Below, piece by piece: positions 22,892 through 29,320 of a stretch of DNA of 36,323 nucleotides. Numbering within the stretch: the first letter of the stretch is position 1; the number at the start of each line of letters is the position of its first letter. The stretch is from a virus. The notes beneath the pieces were generated by a model. It saw nothing but the letters and a program-made list of their open reading frames with translations. It did not search any database and was not told the origin of the DNA. Location: positions 1-36,323 of the IMG/VR virus record IMGVR_UViG_3300023220_000082; one strand, written 5' to 3'. The translations under genes were made by a program, and so were the position numbers.

Positions 22892-23386
22892 ATGGAAATC
22901 AAAGAGATACTAGAGCTTGATGAGAAGAGAACGCAGGGGGAATGGGAGTGGAAAAACCCTGATAATGATGAGCCAGTGCAAGGTGAGTATTTCCTAAGAA
23001 CTGTAGAGCATTTTGGTGACGATTTATATACAACAATTTCATTGCCAAAGTTTATACTAAACACAGAAGATGTTTCTTTTGATGACGCACAATTCATAGC
23101 CGCTGCTCCTCGTATGGTAGAAATAATAAAAGAGCAGGATAAGCAGATAAAGGAATTTAAGGGCTTTCCAAGTGAAGAGGTGTGCGATGCTGCAAGGAGC
23201 TTCTTGCTAGGCTTAGAGATTGGTTTTAACACGTACGAGTCAATGATAAAGCACCTAACGCTGTCTAGAGGCTACGCCCCCGATTGGATGAAGGGGCGCA
23301 CTGGACATCTGACCAAGTGGGACAAAGCTGAATGTATCTTTAAGCTAATGTCAACCAAAGCACTAGTAGGGGGGAATAATGGATAG
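22892..23386 (+). CDS. Ead/Ea22-like early protein
   Basis: 164 residues. The N-terminal part contains LDEKRTQGEWEW and, later, SFDDAQFIAAAPRMVEIIKEQ. The TxGxW and DAxFIAAAPxxV pair is the hallmark of Ead/Ea22-like phage early proteins, whose role is unsettled. The C-terminal half is a different helical domain (EVCDAARSFLLGLEIG, LTKWDKAECIFKL). It overlaps the next gene by 8 bases. Confidence 0.55.
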   Translation: MEIKEILELDEKRTQGEWEWKNPDNDEPVQGEYFLRTVEHFGDDLYTTISLPKFILNTEDVSFDDAQFIAAAPRMVEIIKEQDKQIKEFKGFPSEEVCDAARSFLLGLEIGFNTYESMIKHLTLSRGYAPDWMKGRTGHLTKWDKAECIFKLMSTKALVGGNNG

Positions 23387-23612
23387 CATAGAAGAACAAA
23401 AGAAATCATGGCGTAATACTATTGTAGGGCTAGAAGCTGAAAACGCTCAACTCAAGGAGCTATTGGTAGAGGCCAGGGATTTTATTGATGAAATCACTTC
23501 TATGACTGGTAAGTATCCTTATGTGAATGGAACTGAGTTAGTGAGAGATGCATACGACGCATCAAGAAAGATAACTAACACACTGGAGAGAGATGATGCG
23601 ACTAGCTTATGA
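23379..23612 (+). CDS. Helical protein with coiled coil, unknown
   Basis: 77 residues: a coiled-coil start (SWRNTIVGLEAENAQLKELL) and a second helix (VRDAYDASRKITNTLERD). This layout is frequent in early phage proteins related to Ead modules. Overlaps both neighbours. Confidence 0.5.
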   Translation: MDSIEEQKKSWRNTIVGLEAENAQLKELLVEARDFIDEITSMTGKYPYVNGTELVRDAYDASRKITNTLERDDATSL

Positions 23613-23787
23613 AACTTTCGATGGTGGCTTTGGTTGCTTTGGATGTGAAGATATAACCTTACTGGAAAACGGGTGTATCAAATGCGAAGGTTACTACAAT
23701 CACATCACAGAGGAAACATGCACCCTCATAATAAATCCCAATAAATACGCATCTATAGAATTGCCAACGGATAAGGAAAGCAAATGA
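23593..23787 (+). CDS. Small Cys-pair (possible zinc-binding) protein
   Basis: 64 residues. GCFGCED and GCIKCEG are two C-x-x-C pairs about 14 residues apart, a likely zinc ribbon, followed by a histidine and one more Cys (HITEETCTLI). The ribosome site GGAGAG lies just before two adjacent ATGs. Might bind nucleic acid or act as an adaptor; function unknown. Confidence 0.5.
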   Translation: MMRLAYETFDGGFGCFGCEDITLLENGCIKCEGYYNHITEETCTLIINPNKYASIELPTDKESK

Positions 23788-24140
23788 CTAAAGATATTAT
23801 AGAGGAAATACACGAAGCCTTCTTTAAGCTATGTCAACCAAGTGATACAAATACAGTTTCATTAAAGGGTGAGAATCTTAAAGAGGTTAGCCTGAAAGAA
23901 CTAGCACAAGCTGCATATGATGTGATGAAGGCGAAGCTTAGGAAAGACTGTGATGACGCTTATAACAGAGGGTTATCCTGTGCTAAAGAGTGTGCTGAAT
24001 ATAGGGAAAAAGAGCTAACCAAGAAACTAGATGTAGCCCGTAAAGCTCTGGAGGAGGGATACCAACTTTCTTGTGATAGAGTTGTCTTGGAAACAAAAGA
24101 ACAGTTCTTGATAGCCGACGCACTCAAGGAAATAGAATGA
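23784..24140 (+). CDS. Helical protein, unknown
   Basis: 118 residues, almost all helix: TKDIIEEIHEAFFKLC, KELAQAAYDVMKAKLRKD, AKECAEYREKELTKKLDVA, RKALEEGYQLSCD. The LDxARKALE part is common in small phage early proteins. Starts at ATGA with the previous stop and ends overlapping the next start. Confidence 0.5.
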   Translation: MTKDIIEEIHEAFFKLCQPSDTNTVSLKGENLKEVSLKELAQAAYDVMKAKLRKDCDDAYNRGLSCAKECAEYREKELTKKLDVARKALEEGYQLSCDRVVLETKEQFLIADALKEIE

Positions 24141-24286
24141 CTGATCTAATAGAAATACTGGACATAGCCATTAAACGAGCAGAGACGCTCAGTGAGGTAG
24201 CTCCAAAGGGTAAAGAGTACAGAACATCAGCTTTAACATTAGCTGTGTTAAAAGAGGCTGTAATGGAGGTAGAGAATGACAGATAA
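24137..24286 (+). CDS. 49-residue helical protein
   Basis: MTDLIEILDIAIKRAETLSE, then a basic loop (KGKEYRTS) and helix TLAVLKEAVMEVENDR. The last codons (AATGACAGATAA) hold the next gene's ATG. Function unknown; supported by the overlap chain. Confidence 0.45.
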   Translation: MTDLIEILDIAIKRAETLSEVAPKGKEYRTSALTLAVLKEAVMEVENDR

Positions 24287-24419
24287 CTTACCACAAAAAG
24301 AAGATGAATACGTGGATCTTGAGCTAATCTATATGGAGCGTAAGTTGTCGCGATCTTTCGTAGATGAGCTTTCTGAGCAGATTTATTCTAAGTTAATGGA
24401 GGCATCTAATGACAGATAA
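24276..24419 (+). CDS. 47-residue protein, unknown
   Basis: MTDNLPQKEDEYVDLELIYM and helices RKLSRSFVDELSEQIYSKLM, ending ASNDR. Its start (ATGACAGATAAC) and end (AATGACAGATAAC) repeat one 12-13-base segment that also begins the next gene, a sign of duplication or module exchange in this tract. Confidence 0.45.
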   Translation: MTDNLPQKEDEYVDLELIYMERKLSRSFVDELSEQIYSKLMEASNDR

Positions 24420-24633
24420 CTGGAAAGATATATCTTCGGCTCCCACTGGCCCCTTATTGTTATGGTTGCCTAAGTCTAGGTTAGTAGTGTTTGGGAGGAG
24501 GCAATGTTCAACGCCATCTGCTAAAGGTTATCACAATTTTTCCGCACTTCTTACAAGTGGGTGGGTTACCCTACCAAACGAACAGCCTACATATTGGCAG
24601 CCCGAACCAGAGCCTCCAAAGGAGCTAGGATGA
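24409..24633 (+). CDS. DUF551-like early protein
   Basis: 74 residues: NWKDISSAPTGPLLLWLP near the start and SGWVTLPNEQPTYWQPEPE near the end. The W-x-x-I-x-S/A-P ... GW ... P-T-H/Y-W-x-P pattern is that of DUF551 phage proteins; function unknown. Overlaps both neighbours. Confidence 0.6.
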   Translation: MTDNWKDISSAPTGPLLLWLPKSRLVVFGRRQCSTPSAKGYHNFSALLTSGWVTLPNEQPTYWQPEPEPPKELG

Positions 24634-24755
24634 TGGATAAACAGTTAATATTAAACACGTTAGAAAAGATACGGGAAGATATAGAAAATGATAAGCTTGT
24701 ATCTGCCTACATTAAGACTCAGCTTATAACTGAGCATATAAAAGAAAAAGACTAA
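24630..24755 (+). CDS. 41-residue helical protein
   Basis: DKQLILNTLEKIREDIENDK and LVSAYIKTQLITEHIKEKD: two short helices. Two adjacent ATGs overlap the DUF551-like stop, with GGAG upstream. Function unknown. Confidence 0.4.
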   Translation: MMDKQLILNTLEKIREDIENDKLVSAYIKTQLITEHIKEKD

Positions 24756-24777
24756 TGAAAGATAAAACAGGAGATGA

Positions 24778-25125
24778 ATGATGGATATAAGCGAAGATAT
24801 AACAAGAGATGTGGCTAGAGCAATTGGTTATGCTTATTTACAGAAGAGCAACACTGTTTATATGGAGGGTGTGCCAGAATCAATTATGAGTGAAGTTAGG
24901 CCAATGGCACAAGCCGCTATTAAAGCATATAGGTCAAGCGATGAATATATCCATACTATTGGTGAGCTACAAATAAAACTAGGGATAGCTACCGAGAAGC
25001 TAGAACACATAAAGGCGTTGGCTAGTATGCTTGCAGATACCAAAGACATTAAAGCTTTAAGAGAGGGTTATAGAAATATTGCTGGTAATGCCAATGAAGC
25101 ACTAAAGGAGATGAATGATGGATAA
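24778..25125 (+). CDS. Helical early protein, unknown
   Basis: 115 residues: DISEDITRDVARAIGYAYL, RPMAQAAIKAYRSSDEY, LQIKLGIATEKLEHIKAL, REGYRNIAGNANEALKEM. Three or four helices with a coiled-coil-like middle. Preceded by AGGAG and a possible eight-codon mini-ORF. Function unknown. Confidence 0.5.
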   Translation: MMDISEDITRDVARAIGYAYLQKSNTVYMEGVPESIMSEVRPMAQAAIKAYRSSDEYIHTIGELQIKLGIATEKLEHIKALASMLADTKDIKALREGYRNIAGNANEALKEMNDG

Positions 25126-25429
25126 ATACACACTAGATAAAAACGGCAACCCAGTTATAGAAGAGGATCTTCTCACGTGGGGGGCGTGGTTTAAAGAGGC
25201 AGACAGGCACACAGCTTTAGATAAGTTTGATGGAATAAAAGTATCAACTGTATTCCTGGGGCTAGATCATAGTTTCGGGGGCGGTAGGCCAGTTTTATGG
25301 GAAACTATGATATTCGGTGGTAAATATGATCTAGACCAAGAAAGATACACAAATGAAGAAGACGCGATAAAGGGGCATAAAAGAATGTTAAAGAAGGCTA
25401 AAGAAAAAGGGAGAAAGACTAATGACTAA
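25115..25429 (+). CDS. Conserved phage protein, unknown function
   Basis: 104 residues with DKNGNPVIEEDLLTWGAWFK, IKVSTVFLGLDHSFGGGRP, LWETMIFGGKYD and ERYTNEEDAIKGHKRM. This set (W-x-x-W, VSTVFLGLDHxFGG, ETMIFGG, ERYxxxxxAxxGH) is highly conserved among phages and some bacteria, yet I know of no proven function. A long hairpin begins in its last codons. Confidence 0.65.
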   Translation: MMDKYTLDKNGNPVIEEDLLTWGAWFKEADRHTALDKFDGIKVSTVFLGLDHSFGGGRPVLWETMIFGGKYDLDQERYTNEEDAIKGHKRMLKKAKEKGRKTND

Positions 25430-25442
25430 TCTATCTCCCTTT
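25406..25442 (+). terminator. Nine-pair hairpin spanning a stop and a start
   Basis: AAAGGGAGA (25406-25414) pairs perfectly with TCTCCCTTT (25434-25442), loop of 19 bases. The loop holds the stop of the gene above and the ATG of the next ORF. It may terminate part of the transcription, or control translation of the ORF at 25422 by hiding its start. Confidence 0.45.
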
Positions 25443-25778
25443 ACATTCATTATATTGTATGCTAGAAACATACTGAACTTTGACTGGTTCCCTTATACTA
25501 TATTTACGACAGAACTGTCAAGGTTTAACCAGAAACAGATGGTTTTGCTTAGCAGGCGTTCTTACATGTGTTTCATCATAACGGTTCAAGGAATGGCTGA
25601 GTGGATAAATAAATCCCGTGCAATGCTGAAGAGCAACCGGGTCTGTAACAATACGCTAGGTGTAGGGTTCATACTAGCAGCACTTAAGAAGAAGAAGGAA
25701 CTAACCACGAGTTTCTTAGCTAAGTGTAGGAAGCTACTTACTTTAGCAGGGAGTAGTAGAATAAGTACTGGAGCGTAA
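25422..25778 (+). CDS. Highly basic protein of atypical composition
   Basis: 118 residues with many Lys/Arg and very few acidic residues, unlike the acidic neighbours. Hydrophobic start (LSPFTFIILYARNILNF), then RFNQKQMVLLSRRSYMCF, a helix and a KKKKELTTSFLAKCRKLL-type end. 119 codons without a stop in AT-rich DNA favours a real gene, but start codon and ribosome site are within a hairpin, and the region has further inverted repeats. A structured RNA is the alternative. Confidence 0.4.
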   Translation: MTNLSPFTFIILYARNILNFDWFPYTIFTTELSRFNQKQMVLLSRRSYMCFIITVQGMAEWINKSRAMLKSNRVCNNTLGVGFILAALKKKKELTTSFLAKCRKLLTLAGSSRISTGA

Positions 25779-25781
25779 GCT

Positions 25782-25835
25782 TAAGCATCATAGGTTCTTC
25801 TTGAAATGCTTTAACCCTTCTATCTAGGTTGGGTT
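25782..25835. other. Structured intergenic region
   Basis: AAGCAT (25783-25788) can pair with ATGCTT (25806-25811), and AACCC (25813-25817) with GGGTT (25831-25835). It fills much of the 109-base gap 25779-25887. No T run follows, so termination is doubtful. No clear promoter was found before the AAAGGAG of the next gene. Confidence 0.3.
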
Positions 25836-25887
25836 ACAGGAAAAACTAGAGCTGTGTTTAGAATTTAATTAACCAAAGGAGAATAAA

Positions 25888-26046
25888 ATGACTGAAGATA
25901 TTAAATACGAAGGCTTAACTAACTTAAATAACCGAATGAGCGGAGCAATAGCTGAGTTCGTTGATGAGAAGCTAGGGTGGAAAGAGTTAGTTCATGTTAT
26001 TGATGGACAAGAATTTGTAATAACTATCCAGAGGAAAGCAAGATGA
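25888..26046 (+). CDS. 52-residue protein, unknown
   Basis: TEDIKYEGLTNLNNRMSGAI, AEFVDEKLGWKELVHVIDG, then a strand EFVITIQRKAR. A helix-strand layout; AAAGGAG lies 7 bases before ATG. Its stop overlaps the next start (ATGA). Function unknown. Confidence 0.5.
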   Translation: MTEDIKYEGLTNLNNRMSGAIAEFVDEKLGWKELVHVIDGQEFVITIQRKAR

Positions 26047-26207
26047 ATAATGACACATTAATTACACTTAGAAACGAGGGTGACTATACCTTAATTGTAG
26101 AGATAGATGGTAAAGAAATAATTAGAGAACACTTTGAGAATGGAGGGAGTGAGATTAACCACACTTATCACCTAAAACCACAAGAGGAAAATTATGTCGA
26201 GGGATGA
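26043..26207 (+). CDS. 54-residue beta-rich protein
   Basis: NNDTLITLRNEGDYTLIVEI, DGKEIIREHFENGG, INHTYHLKPQEENY: strand-rich with a short helix. Overlaps both neighbours, consistent with coupled translation. Function unknown. Confidence 0.45.
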   Translation: MNNDTLITLRNEGDYTLIVEIDGKEIIREHFENGGSEINHTYHLKPQEENYVEG

Positions 26208-26442
26208 TAACTTTGACCGAAAGGAGGTACTTATGAACTTTTATGCTGTAATGAGACTTGGTTTTATTGAAGAGACCCTTGAGAAAAAAGGGTACATTAG
26301 AAGGGCTGATATTATAAATAAGTTTGGTGTTGGCGAATCTACAGCCACTAGGGACTTGGCTCAATTCAGAAAAGAAAACCCTGACTTTAGTCAGTACAAC
26401 GTAACCAATAAAAGATATGAAAAGGTAGAAAATGATGAGTAA
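26194..26442 (+). CDS. Winged-helix/DeoR-like HTH regulator
   Basis: 82 residues. RLGFIEETLEKKGYIRRADI, INKFGVGESTATRDLAQFR and a basic wing (NVTNKRYEK) form an HTH such as those at the start of DeoR or WYL regulators: helix, turn with F-G-V-G-E-S-T-A-T-R-D as recognition helix, then wing. The effector part is missing, so it is a stand-alone DNA binder. Two starts are possible: ATG 26194 (GAGG site) or ATG 26233 (strong AAGGAGGT site), giving 82 or 69 residues. Confidence 0.65.
   Translation: MSRDDNFDRKEVLMNFYAVMRLGFIEETLEKKGYIRRADIINKFGVGESTATRDLAQFRKENPDFSQYNVTNKRYEKVENDE
26221..26235 (+). promoter_or_regulatory. Strong internal Shine-Dalgarno and second start
   Basis: AAGGAGGT (26221-26228), five bases, then ATG 26233, in frame inside the HTH gene. 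It is the best ribosome site in this stretch and may be the true or a second start; the HTH domain begins after it. Confidence 0.5.
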
Positions 26443-26563
26443 TACAGGAAAAATATCCACCGCATTGGCACTTATGAATAGCATGATACTTTCAGGTGAA
26501 GAACATACAGATATATCAAGGAAAGTGCTGGCAGAGGCTCTGGACGAGCTTAAAGAGCTGTAA
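26432..26563 (+). CDS. 43-residue helical protein
   Basis: MMSNTGKISTALALMNSMIL, then HTDISRKVLAEALDELKEL. Two helices, overlapping the HTH gene. Possibly a partner of the HTH protein; no direct evidence. Confidence 0.4.
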   Translation: MMSNTGKISTALALMNSMILSGEEHTDISRKVLAEALDELKEL

Positions 26564-26604
26564 GATATTTAGATAGGTTTGCAGGTAAACAAAGGAGAGA
26601 TAAG

Positions 26605-27051
26605 ATGACAGAAGAATTATTTATATTAGGTTATTTCGGCATAGGGTTAGCAATAATAGGGGTTGCTTACCTGTTTCAAGATAAAGATGTACCGGATGTT
26701 AATGGTCACAGAGCTATGGGGTATCTACTAATACCTCTTCTCTGGCCTCTAATAGTTCTTATGATTCCAGTGTTTATTGGTGAGAAGATAGAGTCTATTA
26801 GAGAGAGAAAGACTCTTAATGACCAGAATGTTGATATCAGCAAGCTAGAGCAAGGAGATGAGATTAGGGTTGGCTGGGTGAGTAAGTCTAGTGATGGTAG
26901 GCCAGTGATACGTGACTTCTGGTGTAAGTTTCTTTGGATAACTCATAACCACTATGGACATGAGGAGGTGTATTGTGAGGATTTTAATGGAGACACTGAC
27001 ACCTATGGAAGTGACGATGTTAGAGAGGTTCGTGCGGATAGGAAAGGCTAA
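26605..27051 (+). CDS. Two-span membrane protein with soluble C-terminal domain
   Basis: 148 residues. Membrane segments at about 5-24 (LFILGYFGIGLAIIGVAYLF) and 40-58 (YLLIPLLWPLIVLMIPVF), then a charged helix (IRERKTLNDQN) and a small beta domain (KLEQGDEIRVGWV, VIRDFWCKFLWITHNHY). A Trp/His-rich soluble tail in the cytoplasm is predicted. Its own AAAGGAG site. Function unknown; host membrane takeover is one option. Confidence 0.5.
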   Translation: MTEELFILGYFGIGLAIIGVAYLFQDKDVPDVNGHRAMGYLLIPLLWPLIVLMIPVFIGEKIESIRERKTLNDQNVDISKLEQGDEIRVGWVSKSSDGRPVIRDFWCKFLWITHNHYGHEEVYCEDFNGDTDTYGSDDVREVRADRKG

Positions 27052-27105
27052 AAAACGTCTAATACTTGCCAAGCACTTAATAGGTAACTTAATAGGAGAA
27101 CTAGG

Positions 27106-27354
27106 ATGGAGAAATTATATTACATATGGGCTAAAAACAAAGGCTATGTTGGTAACAACGTTCTTTGGTGGGGTAAAGACCATGCAGGTTATACCTGTCA
27201 CCTCGATAATGCGGGGCAATACTCTGAAGAGGAGGCTCTTGCTATTGTTGGCAATGACCATGAAGATAAGGTGGCTTTTCGTGTCGGAACCGTTGATGCA
27301 ATTGCTACTCGTCAAGTGGACTCCCAATATATGTACGAACTTAAACAACTATAA
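27106..27354 (+). CDS. Conserved small phage protein (YVGNNVLWW type)
   Basis: 82 residues: NKGYVGNNVLWWGKDHAGYT, LDNAGQYSEEEALAIV, then a polar tail. The YVGNxxLWWxxxxxGYTxxLxxAxxYxxEEA pattern recurs in phage genomes; function unknown. ATG follows TAGGAG with standard spacing. A long ORF in another frame covers this area but is judged a shadow. Confidence 0.6.
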   Translation: MEKLYYIWAKNKGYVGNNVLWWGKDHAGYTCHLDNAGQYSEEEALAIVGNDHEDKVAFRVGTVDAIATRQVDSQYMYELKQL

Positions 27355-27373
27355 ACCTTATAGGGAGAGGAAG

Positions 27374-27910
27374 ATGAAAGAAGACATAAAAAGATTATTT
27401 GAACTGGAGGCCGGGGTGGTTCGCATCTACGATGGGCGCACCCCTAAAACTACGCCTATAGATGATGTTCTGGCGGCAAACCTTCTGAGCGGGGAGATGG
27501 CTGATCTAGGCCCCAACATAGTGCGTAGACTGCAAAAGCGTATTAAGGAGCTAGAAGTAGCTACAGCTCCTCACATTGAGGAAAAAGCCCCCTTCCATGA
27601 AAAGAATATGCAACTCCATAAGGCTAATAATATAGCTACAGAGTTCCTAGAAATAATAACTGTATATAACACAATACCATCTATTCATAAATATGCTAAC
27701 AAGGCACTAGAGGCTATGAGAGAGGCCCTCAAAGGCGTGGATTGCACAAAAGATTATGAACCGTTGATAAATGCCTTGGGCCGAGCTGTAGATAACGCCA
27801 ACAATGGCCCTAGGACAGAGGAGAATTTCGAGATAGAAACTCTTATCGATGAGAAGGTTGCCGCTCATTTTGAGTCCTTGCGCTACCATTTAAAGAAAGA
27901 ACTAAGCTAA
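27374..27910 (+). CDS. Helical protein, unknown
   Basis: 178 residues from ATG 27374 with GGGAGAGGAAG upstream. It begins MKEDIKRLFELEAGVVRI; a central charged helix (IVRRLQKRIKELEVA) precedes an IATEFLEIITVYNTIPSIHK segment and a final helical repeat-like part (LINALGRAVDNANNGPRTEE). Mostly coiled or helical. An in-frame extension upstream to 26954 is not supported. Confidence 0.5.
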   Translation: MKEDIKRLFELEAGVVRIYDGRTPKTTPIDDVLAANLLSGEMADLGPNIVRRLQKRIKELEVATAPHIEEKAPFHEKNMQLHKANNIATEFLEIITVYNTIPSIHKYANKALEAMREALKGVDCTKDYEPLINALGRAVDNANNGPRTEENFEIETLIDEKVAAHFESLRYHLKKELS

Positions 27911-27929
27911 CCTATAGGGAGTAAAGAAG

Positions 27930-28241
27930 ATGTTTAACAAAAAAGACGAAGATGACTACAAAGAAGAGATAAAGGAATTAAAAGAAAAATTGGAAGTGCT
28001 CGATTCCAATTGGGACGAGACTCTTGAGGAGTTGGAGGTTGAGAGGAAGAAGAAACTCCCCAACGCTGAGAGGGCTGAGGATCTTGGTAAGCGGGAAAGA
28101 CTAATGACAATGAGGGAGGAGGAAGTAGAAGAGCTTATAAAAGGAAAGTCTGACCAAATACAAATTGAGGCGCAACACTTGGCAATGGGAATGGCAGAGC
28201 GTCTACTAAGGGCCGTCAGTGGAGCAAACGAACAAAACTAA
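27930..28241 (+). CDS. Coiled-coil protein, unknown
   Basis: 103 residues, very charged: DDYKEEIKELKEKLEVLDSN, ETLEELEVERKKK, a hinge, REEEVEELIKGKSDQIQIEA and a terminal helix (HLAMGMAERLLRAV). Probably a dimeric coiled coil. AGGGAG site; unknown role. Confidence 0.5.
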   Translation: MFNKKDEDDYKEEIKELKEKLEVLDSNWDETLEELEVERKKKLPNAERAEDLGKRERLMTMREEEVEELIKGKSDQIQIEAQHLAMGMAERLLRAVSGANEQN

Positions 28242-28255
28242 CTAGGGAGAATAAG

Positions 28256-28381
28256 ATGGGTGAAATAGGTGATGCAATGGATAATTACTACGACAACCAA
28301 CTAGACGAGCTATTAGAAGGAGAAAACAGAGAGTTAATAGAGCAAGAAAAACGTCTAATAAAGGGGAATAAGAATGGATAA
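28256..28381 (+). CDS. 41-residue acidic protein
   Basis: GEIGDAMDNYYDNQLDELLE then ENRELIEQEKRLIKGN: one long amphipathic helix, acidic first, basic last. AGGGAG site upstream; its stop region overlaps the next ATG. Function unknown. Confidence 0.4.
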   Translation: MGEIGDAMDNYYDNQLDELLEGENRELIEQEKRLIKGNKNG

Positions 28382-28541
28382 ACGTAAAAAGATAATTACC
28401 TTTACTGAGGTAGAGGTGAGGCACATCTTGACCCACCTTGAAGACAACGATTCTAACGAGTGGGGATATTATTGGGGAAACCCTGAGCAATTCAGAAAAA
28501 GACATGACGGCCTAATAGATAGGTTGAAAGGTGTATTATAA
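28374..28541 (+). CDS. 55-residue protein, unknown
   Basis: DKRKKIITFTEVEVRHILTH, then EDNDSNEWGYYWGNPEQFRK and a helix LIDRLKGVL. Small helix-turn layout with a GYYWGNPEQF loop. Overlaps the previous gene. Function unknown. Confidence 0.45.
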   Translation: MDKRKKIITFTEVEVRHILTHLEDNDSNEWGYYWGNPEQFRKRHDGLIDRLKGVL

Positions 28542-28550
28542 GGAAACACT

Positions 28551-28703
28551 ATGGATAAATACAAACACCGCTTACAAGAAGCTTATGAAGCAGCTAACTA
28601 CATGAATATAAACGGGGGCATACATCAAGACGAGATCAGAGATTTGGCGAAAGACCATAGAGTGAAGTATGAAGATATAATTCAACAACTAGGGTGGGAG
28701 TAA
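28551..28703 (+). CDS. 50-residue helical protein
   Basis: DKYKHRLQEAYEAANYMNIN, GGIHQDEIRDLAKDHRVKYE, DIIQQLGWE. Three short helices with an HTH-like spacing, but no clear recognition helix. AAGGA site upstream. Function unknown. Confidence 0.45.
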   Translation: MDKYKHRLQEAYEAANYMNINGGIHQDEIRDLAKDHRVKYEDIIQQLGWE

Positions 28704-28707
28704 TAAG

Positions 28708-28941
28708 ATGAGTAATTTCTTTAGTGTGACTAGGCGGAATAAAGGACATTGGGACATAGGCGATGGTGACCGTCGTGCTTTTCGCATTCGTGGTGGAGAA
28801 GCTGGCAAGTCTTTTGCTGTTACTGGTGAGGGAGAGTATGAAGGTGCGATTGGTGATGGGTGGCTAGAGTTTCATAGTCTAAGCAGCGCAATGTCGTGGA
28901 TAGCTGATTATTTTATGCAAGAGCCACCAGAACTAAGCTAA
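28708..28941 (+). CDS. Small beta-rich phage protein
   Basis: 77 residues: NFFSVTRRNKGHWDIGDGDR, RAFRIRGGEAGKSFAVTGEG, then a helix LSSAMSWIADYFMQE. The FRIRG/FxVxxE strand set followed by an S-A-x-x-x-I-x-x-Y helix is a frequent small phage fold (strands then one helix). Function unknown. Confidence 0.5.
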   Translation: MSNFFSVTRRNKGHWDIGDGDRRAFRIRGGEAGKSFAVTGEGEYEGAIGDGWLEFHSLSSAMSWIADYFMQEPPELS

Positions 28942-28960
28942 CACAAGGGGAGTAAAGAGA

Positions 28961-29173
28961 ATGAAAGATAAATTACTTTCAGACTACCACAAGGATATAC
29001 TAAAGGTTACTCCTAAGAAGATGCGGAAGAGGTATGAAGCTAGGTTGTTCTATCTTTTTTCTGATGACAACAAGGGTAAGCGTGAGAAGGAGCTTAACAA
29101 CTATGGTGAGAAAGGCTGGGAAGTTAAGGCCGCACTACATAACGTGATAATACTACAACGGGAGATAGAATAA
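28961..29173 (+). CDS. DUF4177-like small protein
   Basis: 70 residues: basic helix, then RLFYLF, KREKELNNYGEKGWEVKAA, NVIILQREIE. The E-L-N-x-Y-G-E-K-G-W-E-V plus final I-I-L-x-R-E strand match DUF4177-type small proteins. AAGGGGAG site. Function unknown. Confidence 0.5.
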   Translation: MKDKLLSDYHKDILKVTPKKMRKRYEARLFYLFSDDNKGKREKELNNYGEKGWEVKAALHNVIILQREIE

Positions 29174-29201
29174 GAAAAAGAGGGTCAGTCATCTGTGCAA
29201 C

Positions 29202-29285
29202 TAACCCCCTTGTATCTATGTGCGCTATGTGTTAGAACATAACTAGCTTAATAAGTAATTCTCTTATACATCCATTCGGGGGTTA
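29202..29285. repeat. Nested inverted repeats upstream of the replication gene
   Basis: TAACCCCC (29202-29209) and GGGGGTTA (29278-29285) are perfect 8-base arms. Inside lie TGTAT/ATACA (29211-29215, 29266-29270) and a hairpin TATGT-GTTAGA-ACATA (29226-29241). This fills most of the non-coding gap 29174-29320. It may be part of the replication origin, a regulator site or a structured leader. Confidence 0.5.
29210..29238 (+). promoter_or_regulatory. Possible promoter for the replication gene
   Basis: TTGTAT (29210-29215), 17 bases, TAGAAC (29233-29238) with TG one base upstream (extended -10). It matches consensus only partly and overlaps the inverted repeats, so the call is weak. Confidence 0.3.
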
Positions 29286-29320
29286 CTGTCAATAGACGAG
29301 GTAACTAATGGAGGTGTTTG

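Noticed and set aside
24755-24781. Eight-codon mini-ORF (MKDKTGDE) between two early genes
   Set aside because: Too short to support as a gene; AGGAG in it simply serves as the ribosome site for the next gene.
25585-25690. tRNA-like pieces (GGCTGAGTGG and GGGTTCATAC)
   Set aside because: No acceptor or anticodon stem could be paired in the right spacing.
26954-27373. Long upstream extension of the ORF ending at 27910
   Set aside because: It overlaps two better-supported genes in other frames, has no conserved-looking sequence, and a good ribosome site supports ATG 27374.
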